From the NCBI GenBank assembly GCA_945871545.1, contig CAMBWJ010000019.1:1-12789 (forward strand): a stretch of 12,789 nt of DNA. The letters run 5' to 3'. The notes beneath the pieces are model-generated. The model was not told the DNA's origin. It saw nothing but the letters and a program-made list of their open reading frames with translations, and made no database searches. The stretch is from an uncultured Clostridia bacterium (GTDB taxonomy: Bacteria; Bacillota_A; Clostridia; Christensenellales; Aristaeellaceae). The translations under genes were made by a program, and so were the position numbers. Positions 1 through 5,008 of the stretch are shown here, one piece after another (position 1 is the first letter of the stretch; the number at the start of each line of letters is the position of its first letter).

Positions 1-447
1 GGCCTCCAGATACGCAGCAATCTTCAGATAGTTCGTCCCGTCCTCCGGAGTTGCCCCAAGTCCCCAGAACAGGCGATCCTCTCTCGCGTCAAAATCATAC
101 CCCGCGTAGCGCAAAACAGATGCGACGCAGGATACTCCGCAGGTAAAATTGTGGCCCTGTCTGTACAGCGGCAGCTCCAGAAGCACGGAATCTTCCTCGT
201 CCTCCTCAGGCAGCGCCATGCTTGAAACGTCGTAGGCATAGAACGTGTTTCCCTGCGGTTCGGTTTCATTGAGATAGTATTCCTTCATCTGATCGGCGAC
301 AACCTCAGCGTCCAGCGCATTGTCTTCCCAGGCCGCCGGGGTTTCTTCAACCGTGACGCCTTCATTCCCGGCTGCGGCACTCGCCGTCATGGGCAGCGTG
401 GCGACCACCACTGCGAGGCAAAGGAGAAGCTTGTGGATTCTTTTCAT
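1..447 (-). CDS. Secreted C39-like (papain-fold) cysteine peptidase, N-terminal part
   Basis: The first 149 residues of a secreted protein are visible; the C-terminus lies beyond the left edge. The start is ATG at 447-445, with a GGAGGG ribosome binding site (456-461) 8 nt upstream. Residues 1-26 form a classical signal peptide: MKRIHK, a hydrophobic core, then TASA/AAG as likely cleavage region. There is no lipobox. After an acidic linker (PEEDEEDS), residues 92-120 read LPLYRQGHNFTCGVSC and VLRYAGYDFD. This fits the C39/papain-like pattern of an oxyanion-hole Gln (Q97) followed by the catalytic Cys (C103) at the head of a helix. The His and Asp/Asn of the triad would be off-window. In this family such proteins cleave peptides outside the cell or act as secreted amidase-like enzymes; the substrate here is unknown. 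It lies 78 nt downstream of the MerR gene on the same strand. The family call is by motif only. Confidence 0.68.
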   Translation of the reverse strand, partial: MKRIHKLLLCLAVVVATLPMTASAAAGNEGVTVEETPAAWEDNALDAEVVADQMKEYYLNETEPQGNTFYAYDVSSMALPEEDEEDSVLLELPLYRQGHNFTCGVSCVASVLRYAGYDFDAREDRLFWGLGATPEDGTNYLKIAAYLEA

Positions 448-505
448 CTCGAAATCCCTCCGATCCATTCTGATCTCGTACCGCTTTTGTGCGATGTTCA
501 ATTCT

Positions 506-534
506 ATTATACTATTTTTTCCCTGTTATTTCAT
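506..534 (-). promoter_or_regulatory. Possible promoter of the C39-like peptidase gene
   Basis: On the minus strand a perfect TATAAT lies at 511-506, about 60 nt upstream of the peptidase start and just after the MerR stop codon (528-526). The hexamer 17 bp upstream (534-529, ATGAAA) is a poor -35. A better TTGACA at 548-543 is 31 bp away, too far to pair with it. The peptidase may therefore have its own weak or activator-dependent promoter, or be read through from the MATE/merR operon. No terminator hairpin with a T-run is visible between the genes. Confidence 0.35.
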
Positions 535-1395
535 AGGGGTAATGTCAAAATTGCAATTTTTCCCTGATTCCACCAGATGAATCGGAATCTGAATCTCTGT
601 GACGAATTTGTCCGTTTCATTCGTGATTCCGTAATCGATCATGGTGATTTCCTTCGAGAAGCCTGCAATTTGCAGGCGATGGTCATGGATGAAGGCGATC
701 AGCTTCTGATACTGGGCGGGCGCGTCAGCATGGCTCCCGCAGAACCGAAGCGTCACGCAGGTTTCCGTCGGAAGCTCCTCAACCTCGCCCTCAAATTCAT
801 CCTCCGGGTCGAGCAGCATGAACACCAGATCGTAGTTCTGATAGGCCTGCGCCATCAGATGCTCCCGTGAAATCCCGACGCCGATCTTGCCCAGAAATAC
901 CAGTGCGTCCTTCTGCTCACCCTCCAGCTGGCGAATCGGCACCTCCAGATCGAGGTATGAGTCAATCGACGGCGGCTTGCGAATCCATGTGATTTTCCGC
1001 GCGGGATAGGTGGCAAAACGGATCACATCCAGCTCGGAGGAAACCGCATCCTCAATCTGCCGCAGCCGGTTCTCGATTTTTCGTTCGATCTTTTCCAGCT
1101 CCTTGCGCTTCCGGATGACCGTCTCCTTTTGCTGGCGGAGCAGCTCCTGTATGCGATGCACGTCCCGATTCTTCAAAAAATCCGCAATCTGATCCAGCGG
1201 CGTATCCAGCACCCGAAGATAGCGGATGGTGTTCAGGCTCTCAAACTGCCGGGTGCTGTAATAGCGGTATCCGGTGACCGGGTCAATGTACTCCGGCTGC
1301 AGCAGGCCCTGCTTCTCGTAATGGCGCAGGGTACCCGCACTCAGATGAAACAGCTTCGCGATGTCACCGATCTGAAACAAGCCGCTTTTCTCCAT
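526..1395 (-). CDS. MerR-family multidrug-responsive transcriptional activator (BmrR/BltR-like)
   Basis: This is a 289-residue regulator with its own start. ATG at 1395-1393 follows a GGGGAGG ribosome binding site (1401-1407) with 5-nt spacing, so it can be translated even though the upstream transporter frame also runs into it. Residues 6-75 are the MerR winged HTH: FQIGDIAKLFHLSAGTLRHY, then DPVTGYRYYS. Residues about 80-120 form a charged coiled coil (QELLRQQKETVIRKRKELEK), the usual dimer helix. Residues about 125-275 resemble a GyrI/BmrR-like effector domain, which in known members binds lipophilic cations. Such proteins bend promoters with over-long spacers into an active form, and exactly such a promoter precedes the operon (2742-2772). 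It should therefore autoactivate itself and the MATE pump when a drug is bound. In an intact operon the MATE gene would end at 1364 and overlap merR by 32 nt. Confidence 0.87.
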   Translation of the reverse strand: MEKSGLFQIGDIAKLFHLSAGTLRHYEKQGLLQPEYIDPVTGYRYYSTRQFESLNTIRYLRVLDTPLDQIADFLKNRDVHRIQELLRQQKETVIRKRKELEKIERKIENRLRQIEDAVSSELDVIRFATYPARKITWIRKPPSIDSYLDLEVPIRQLEGEQKDALVFLGKIGVGISREHLMAQAYQNYDLVFMLLDPEDEFEGEVEELPTETCVTLRFCGSHADAPAQYQKLIAFIHDHRLQIAGFSKEITMIDYGITNETDKFVTEIQIPIHLVESGKNCNFDITPMK

Positions 1396-2697
1396 TTTGT
1401 CCTCCCCTTTTTTGCATGCGGATGAATACACAGACGCAGATGACGACGGACACGCAGGAACCTGCCGTGGTCGCAAGTCCCATGGGAAACAGTGTGCCAG
1501 GGGAATCCGGGCGCAGACAATGGACACCGAATTGTGCAGGAAGGATAAGCCGGACAGTCCATAGGCGCAGAAATAGCCGCTGAAGCAGAAGTGAATGCCC
1601 GCCAGAATGCAGTCCCAGATGTAACCGCGCATGTATTGTCCGCCCAGACGGATCACCTCTGCGTCGCTTGAAAACAGACCGACAAAGGGCTCCGCCGCCA
1701 GCTGCATCACCAGGACGGAGAGCGCGCCAAAGGAAACGGAGAGCATGATCGCATACCGCAGGGTCTGCTTTGCCCGGTCGTGCCTGGCTGCGCCGACGTT
1801 CTGCGCAGCCAGTGCGGAAACCGTGGACAGCATCGACGACGGCACCAAAAACAGGAAGCTGATGAGCTTTTCCACGATGCCGACCGCTGCGGCGTCCTTC
1901 AGGCCGCGCGAGTTGGCGATGACCGTGATCACAATAAAGGAAATCTGAATGAACCCATCCTGAAAGGCGACCGGGAGTCCGACCTTCAGCAGGGAGCCCA
2001 TGACGCGCTTCCGGGGGCGAAGATGTTCCCGCTTCAGGTCGAGGCCCGTCCTTCTCTTCGGGATGATGGCCAGCGACACGATGACGCTGATCGTCTGCGA
2101 CAGGGTCGTGCCCAGCGCCGCACCGGCGGGCCCCAGCTTCATAACGCCGATCAGCAGATAATCCAGCGCAATGTTGGCGGCGCAGGCGATGGCAATAAAG
2201 TACATCGGGCTTTGGGAATCGCCCATGCCCCGGAAGATGGAGCTGATGATGTTGTAGGCGGTGATGAACAGAATGCCGATAAAGCAGATGGTCAGATAGT
2301 TGACCGTACCTCTTACCGCCTCCACCGGGGTGGACATGAGCGAAATGATGGGCCTGACCAGCAGGAGCAGCACAAGGCTGATCGCCACGGACAGGCTCAT
2401 AAAAAGCGTGACCGTATTGCCGATGGCGGCGGAGGCTTCCTCCTGTTCCCTTGCGCCGATCGCCCGGCCAATCATGACCGTGGAACCCATGGCGAGGCCA
2501 ACGATCATGACCGTCAGCATGTGCATGACCTGGCTTCCGATGGAGACGGCGGTGGTGCACTCCACGCCGTTGAACTGGCCGACGATGAACAGGTCGGCCA
2601 TGCCATAGGGCGTCTGCAAAAAATAGGACAGCAGAAAGGGCAGCGAAAAGGATACGAGCGTCCTGAATACGCCGCCTGTGGTCAGATTCTTTTCCAT
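526..2697 (-). CDS. MATE-family multidrug efflux transporter, frameshifted near its end and fused in phase to MerR
   Basis: This single open frame of 723 codons holds two different proteins. Residues 1 to about 395 are a MATE-family transporter (cation-coupled drug/metabolite exporter, inner membrane, normally 12 helices in about 440-450 residues). Family sequences seen include FSLPFLLSYFLQTPYGMADLF, GQFNG, SIGSQVMHMLTVMIVGLAMG, SIFRGMGDSQSPMYF and LVPSSMLSTVSALAAQN. After VSIVCARIPLA (about 1497) the frame becomes non-MATE. The expected ending, TLFPMGLATTAGS and a last hydrophobic helix, continues in another minus-strand frame from about 1499 to a stop at 1364-1366. Compared with relatives as I recall them, roughly 9 codons plus a frame change are missing at this joint, so helices 11-12 are damaged. 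By chance of phase the frame runs on into the MerR gene. The start at 2697 has only a distant GAGGGG (17 nt upstream). It is probably a recent loss-of-function mutation or a sequence error; a real fusion is less likely. Confidence 0.72.
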   Translation of the reverse strand: MEKNLTTGGVFRTLVSFSLPFLLSYFLQTPYGMADLFIVGQFNGVECTTAVSIGSQVMHMLTVMIVGLAMGSTVMIGRAIGAREQEEASAAIGNTVTLFMSLSVAISLVLLLLVRPIISLMSTPVEAVRGTVNYLTICFIGILFITAYNIISSIFRGMGDSQSPMYFIAIACAANIALDYLLIGVMKLGPAGAALGTTLSQTISVIVSLAIIPKRRTGLDLKREHLRPRKRVMGSLLKVGLPVAFQDGFIQISFIVITVIANSRGLKDAAAVGIVEKLISFLFLVPSSMLSTVSALAAQNVGAARHDRAKQTLRYAIMLSVSFGALSVLVMQLAAEPFVGLFSSDAEVIRLGGQYMRGYIWDCILAGIHFCFSGYFCAYGLSGLSFLHNSVSIVCARIPLAHCFPWDLRPRQVPACPSSSASVYSSACKKGEDKMEKSGLFQIGDIAKLFHLSAGTLRHYEKQGLLQPEYIDPVTGYRYYSTRQFESLNTIRYLRVLDTPLDQIADFLKNRDVHRIQELLRQQKETVIRKRKELEKIERKIENRLRQIEDAVSSELDVIRFATYPARKITWIRKPPSIDSYLDLEVPIRQLEGEQKDALVFLGKIGVGISREHLMAQAYQNYDLVFMLLDPEDEFEGEVEELPTETCVTLRFCGSHADAPAQYQKLIAFIHDHRLQIAGFSKEITMIDYGITNETDKFVTEIQIPIHLVESGKNCNFDITPMK

Positions 2698-2741
2698 GTG
2701 GATTGCAATGACATTCCCCTCGTATGATATTCTACCAGAAT

Positions 2742-2772
2742 AGCATACACTCTACAACAGTTGTAGAGTCAA
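2742..2772 (-). promoter_or_regulatory. MerR-type promoter with 19-bp spacer and central dyad operator
   Basis: On the minus strand TTGACT (2772-2767) and TATGCT (2747-2742) are separated by 19 bp, 2 bp longer than the sigmaA optimum. A perfect dyad fills the spacer: arms ACTCTACAAC (2749-2758) and GTTGTAGAGT (2760-2769) around one central base. An over-long spacer holding an inverted repeat is the hallmark of promoters activated by MerR-family proteins. The MerR gene lies in the operon this promoter drives. The predicted transcription start is near 2735, giving a leader of about 38 nt before the MATE start. Confidence 0.85.
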
Positions 2773-2921
2773 GAGGCAATCTTTAACTCATTGAACCAAT
2801 TCCCGATTTGTATAGCTGTTTTTCCGCTGCCTTCCGCGCAGATCATCTGTCCGGCACCCAGCTTGGCCGATTCCGTATTGTCCGGAATCAACGCCAATAT
2901 GCCATCACAAGAATCTGTGAG
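2769..2921 (-). pseudogene. Possible fragment of an unidentified protein-coding gene
   Basis: This stretch reads as 50 sense codons on the minus strand, bounded by a stop at 2924-2922 and ending in TGA at 2771-2769. The text includes GILALIPDNTESAKLG and GSGKTAIQIGNWFNEL. It looks protein-like rather than random but has no good start codon or ribosome binding site. The opposite strand is also open over much of it, so the coding strand is uncertain. The GSGKT piece lacks the first Gly of a Walker A motif, so no ATP-binding claim is made. It may be the decayed tail of a gene, or open by chance. Confidence 0.2.
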
Positions 2922-3038
2922 TTATAAGCGAACACCCCTCCCATAAAAATAAATGTGTTCCCGATATTATTGGGATTCCAGCCACGTTTATCCAAATATT
3001 CTTGTGATAGGTATTTACAAACGCAGATTCTTGTGATA
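2904..3038. repeat. Three copies of an ATTCTTGTGAT element, putative operators of the S24 repressor
   Basis: Copy a is on the minus strand at 2914-2904; copies b and c are on the plus strand at 2998-3008 and 3027-3037. Copies a and c share 14 bases, CAGATTCTTGTGAT. Copy a is extended to a near-symmetric TCACA-N6-TGTGA (2905-2920). Copies b and c also share the following A and are spaced 29 bp apart, about three helical turns. Copy c lies inside the spacer of the repressor promoter and touches its -10. Multiple phased copies in front of an XRE/S24 gene fit cooperative repressor binding, as in phage operators. Assignment to this repressor is inference. Confidence 0.6.
2959..2975. repeat. Short inverted repeat between operator copies
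   Basis: The 8-bp arms TCCCGATA (2959-2966) and TATTGGGA (2968-2975) pair with one mismatch around a single base. The sequence is unrelated to the ATTCTTGTGAT element. It could be the binding site of a second regulator or a chance dyad in the AT-rich spacer. Confidence 0.25.
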
Positions 3039-3042
3039 TGAT
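3014..3042 (+). promoter_or_regulatory. SigmaA-type promoter of the S24 repressor and probably of the whole cassette
   Basis: TTTACA (3014-3019) and TATGAT (3037-3042) are separated by exactly 17 bp, each hexamer with one or two deviations from consensus. The predicted transcription start is near 3049. Operator copy c (3027-3037) sits in the spacer and overlaps the first base of the -10, so bound repressor would block polymerase. The expected start also rules out a longer TTG-initiated reading of the repressor at 3045. No comparable promoter is evident in 3936-4063, so the downstream genes may depend on this one. Confidence 0.7.
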
Positions 3043-3053
3043 AATTGCAGAGT

Positions 3054-3067
3054 CGAACAGGAGTTCA
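3054..3067. promoter_or_regulatory. LexA-box-like dyad (Gram-positive SOS box) just downstream of the transcription start
   Basis: The sequence CGAACAGGAGTTCA matches the Bacillus-type LexA site CGAAC-N4-GTTCG at nine of the ten half-site positions, with GAAC-N4-GTTC intact. It begins about 5 nt after the predicted transcription start, where a bound repressor would block transcription. Its centre AGGA is also ribosome-binding-like, so part of the match could have another cause. LexA itself is not in the window. Confidence 0.5.
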
Positions 3068-3086
3068 TGGAGAGGGACGATTGAGT

Positions 3087-3935
3087 ATGGCAAACAAAAA
3101 GAAAGAAAGCGGAGTCGTTGCGTTCCCGGTTCAGAAGGCCTCCGGGAAACCGCGCATTCGCTTTGGCAGTACCCTGCGCGAATACAGATTGAAGGCCCAT
3201 CTCGATCAGGAGCAGGTCGGCAAGGCCTGCGGCGTGACCGGCAATGCGATCAGCAACTGGGAGCGCGACGTCGCACGCCCGGACGCTTCGCTGGTTCCCA
3301 CGCTGTGCAATCTTCTCAATATCCCGCTGTACGACTTTTTCGGCATGACGAATCCGAATCCGTATTCTGAGGATGAGAAGGGGCTGATCGCCGACTATCG
3401 CTGCATGACCAGCCCGAACAAGCGCCAGCTGCGCAGCATTGTCAGAGCCATCGTCGACAGTCAGGATGAAACCCGCCGGGAGAACTACAGGAAGAATTAC
3501 TGTCACCTCGTCGGGCATGACGCCGGGCTGGCGGCAGGCTTTGGCGGTCCGCTTGATGACGAACCAGAAGCTTACCCTGTGTTTGTGCGGGTCAGCAGAG
3601 ACGCGCGTCGCGCCGATGATGTGTTTCCGGTCAATGGTCAGAGCATGGAGCCGGATTACCCGGATGGCTCCATGGTGTTCGTAGAGCGCGTGGATGCTTC
3701 TGAACTGGCGTATGGCGATATCATTGCCTGCATCGTTGCCGGCACGCCCTACGTCAAGATCTACGAGAGGGACGGCCTCCATTCGATCAACCCGGATTAT
3801 TCTGTAATTCCTGTTACCGATGACGATAATATGCGGCTGATCGGGCGCGTGGTTGGTCTCGTCGATCCCGAGGACATTGCATCCGACGCAGAGGCACAGG
3901 AGCTCATGGAAGTTTTTGCGGACGAACTCAACTAA
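3087..3935 (+). CDS. XRE-family repressor with S24 self-cleaving peptidase domain (HdiR/CI-like)
   Basis: A 282-residue repressor. Residues about 25-85 are a lambda-type HTH (FGSTLREYRLKAHLDQEQVG, then GNAISNWERD). Residues about 160-255 are an S24/LexA-like serine peptidase. S186 in VNGQSMEP is the nucleophile and K224 in YVKIYERDG the general base, so both catalytic residues are present. The likely self-cleavage site is A150-G151 in LAAGFGG (A146-G147 is an alternative), at the usual distance before the domain. In this family RecA filaments on damaged DNA trigger self-cleavage and release DNA. Lactococcus HdiR, of this architecture, controls umuC, and a UmuC-like polymerase follows here. 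The ATG at 3087 was chosen because AGAGGGA (3071-3077) lies 9 nt upstream and the alternative TTG at 3045 precedes the predicted transcription start. Autorepression is suggested by the operator-like repeats in its promoter. It is 128 nt from the next gene. Confidence 0.87.
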   Translation: MANKKKESGVVAFPVQKASGKPRIRFGSTLREYRLKAHLDQEQVGKACGVTGNAISNWERDVARPDASLVPTLCNLLNIPLYDFFGMTNPNPYSEDEKGLIADYRCMTSPNKRQLRSIVRAIVDSQDETRRENYRKNYCHLVGHDAGLAAGFGGPLDDEPEAYPVFVRVSRDARRADDVFPVNGQSMEPDYPDGSMVFVERVDASELAYGDIIACIVAGTPYVKIYERDGLHSINPDYSVIPVTDDDNMRLIGRVVGLVDPEDIASDAEAQELMEVFADELN

Positions 3936-4063
3936 AGCAATCCATAGAATCGAAAAATCTGCTTTGTCGGCAGGTGTATTTTCTATACCCAAAATGAAGC
4001 TGAACGCCGCAAAATCAGGGTTTAAGGAAAGAAAGATCTTCTTTGAACACAAGGCAGGGATGA

Positions 4064-4609
4064 ATGATGAAGCGTGAGATTCGGAGACCCATTGCAAAGG
4101 ATGCGCGGCGGTGCGCCTTCACCGGCTATCGCCCCATGAAGATGCCCTTCGGCTACGATGAGGAATGCCCTCTGGCGCTGGATTTCAAGAAAAGGCTTCA
4201 CGAGACGATTGAGATTCTGATCCTTCAGGGCTACAAGCACATGATCTCGGGAGGTGCGCAGGGCATGGACCTCATGGCTGCCGAGACGGTTTTGGATTTG
4301 CAGAAGGACTACCCCGAAGTCACCCTTGAGATCGCCGTCCCCTTTGAAACACAGGCCGTGAAATGGTCGGAGGACTATCGGAAGCGCTGGAAGGAGTGCA
4401 TCGACAGGGCCGACGTGATCACCGTGCTGTCGCACCAATACACAAAGGGCTGCCTTTATGCCAGAAACCGCTATCTGGTCACGCAGGCAGACCTCCTCCT
4501 GGCCTGCTACGATGGGCAGGAAGGCGGAACGAAGAACACCGTGGAGTACGCAAAGAATACCGGGTGCAGGGTATGTCTGATTCCGCCGGTCAAGGAAAAA
4601 ATGCACTAG
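4064..4609 (+). CDS. SLOG-superfamily DUF1273 (YpsA-like) nucleotide-binding protein
   Basis: A 181-residue Rossmann-like protein of the DUF1273/YpsA branch of the SLOG superfamily. Conserved stretches appear in the expected order: CAFTGYRP (residues 17-24), the glycine-rich loop ISGGAQGMDLMAAE (61-74), VPFETQAVKWSEDY (92-105), YARNRYLV (132-139) and GGTKNTVEYA (154-163). SLOG proteins bind or process nucleotide-derived ligands; YpsA affects cell division in Bacillus and Staphylococcus, and its ligand is not firmly known. No membrane segment is present, so it is cytosolic. ATGs at 4064 and 4067 are both possible; AGGG (4056-4059) suits 4067 better by spacing. Its place between an SOS-type repressor and an error-prone polymerase suggests co-induction by DNA damage, perhaps as a nucleotide-state sensor or checkpoint factor. 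That role is inference; the family call is firm. Confidence 0.85.
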   Translation: MMKREIRRPIAKDARRCAFTGYRPMKMPFGYDEECPLALDFKKRLHETIEILILQGYKHMISGGAQGMDLMAAETVLDLQKDYPEVTLEIAVPFETQAVKWSEDYRKRWKECIDRADVITVLSHQYTKGCLYARNRYLVTQADLLLACYDGQEGGTKNTVEYAKNTGCRVCLIPPVKEKMH

Positions 4610-4659
4610 AGCACGGCTATGGCCGCGCTTGACGAAGAGGATGAATGAGAGGTGTTCCC

Positions 4660-4977
4660 ATGAATGAGCAGCGTCCACTGAAGGGTGCCCGACCACCCCG
4701 GCTGGAAAAGGTGTACGTCAAAGTCAATTCGGACTTTGACGCCACCGGCTACATGCAGCCCCGCTCCATCACATGGGCGGACGGCAGAACCTTCACCATC
4801 GAGGCCGTGAAGGACTTCCGCCCGGCAGCATGCTACCGTCGGGGTGCGGAGGGCGCATGTTACACGATCATGGTTCGCGGAGAGGAGAAGCATCTCTTCT
4901 TTGAGTGGATCAATTCCGCCTTTGCCACGCGGGTCGCCCGGTGGTACGTCGAAACGGCGGTTCCGGAAGCAAACTAA
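4660..4977 (+). CDS. Small conserved protein of unknown function in the polymerase operon
   Basis: A 105-residue protein with no named domain that I can assign. The start at ATG 4660 follows AGAGG (4648-4652) with 7-nt spacing; an in-frame ATG at 4645 has no such site. The sequence reads as a compact mixed alpha/beta domain: KVYVKVNSDFDATGYMQPRS (residues 17-36), ITWADGRTF (37-45), DFRPAA (52-57), then YTIMVRGEEKHLFFE (68-82) and RWYVE (94-98). No signal peptide or membrane segment is visible. I recall similar short proteins beside Y-family polymerases in gut Clostridia, but cannot verify this here. It lies 50 nt after the SLOG gene and 31 nt before the polymerase, so it is almost surely co-transcribed. 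It could be a polymerase accessory or a nucleic-acid-binding protein; no function is claimed. Confidence 0.72.
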   Translation: MNEQRPLKGARPPRLEKVYVKVNSDFDATGYMQPRSITWADGRTFTIEAVKDFRPAACYRRGAEGACYTIMVRGEEKHLFFEWINSAFATRVARWYVETAVPEAN

Positions 4978-5008
4978 CCCGTCAAACTGAGAAAGGAGGT
5001 CGGCACAG

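Noticed and set aside
547..560. Perfect palindrome AAAATTGCAATTTT at the end of merR
   Set aside because: It is built from the codons for NCNF near the C-terminus; it has little GC and no T-run after it, so it is a poor terminator and probably chance.
2832..2862. Walker-A-like GSGKT in the remnant frame
   Set aside because: The first glycine of GxxxxGKT is a cysteine here and the frame is too short; no P-loop call is justified.
3045..3086. Longer TTG start for the repressor
   Set aside because: The TTG lies about 4 nt before the predicted transcription start and has no ribosome site; ATG 3087 has one.
4018..4050. Possible hairpin AAAGA/TCTTT before the SLOG gene
   Set aside because: The stem is five AT-rich pairs with a 3-nt loop and no T-tract; not a credible terminator or attenuator.
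3015..4097. 360-codon minus-strand frame over the S24 repressor
   Set aside because: It is opposite to a gene with intact HTH and Ser-Lys dyad; it has no family pattern.
4619..4648. Nine-codon frame (MAALDEEDE) between SLOG and the 105-residue gene
   Set aside because: No ribosome site of its own and too short to support; its end merely overlaps the ribosome site of the next gene.
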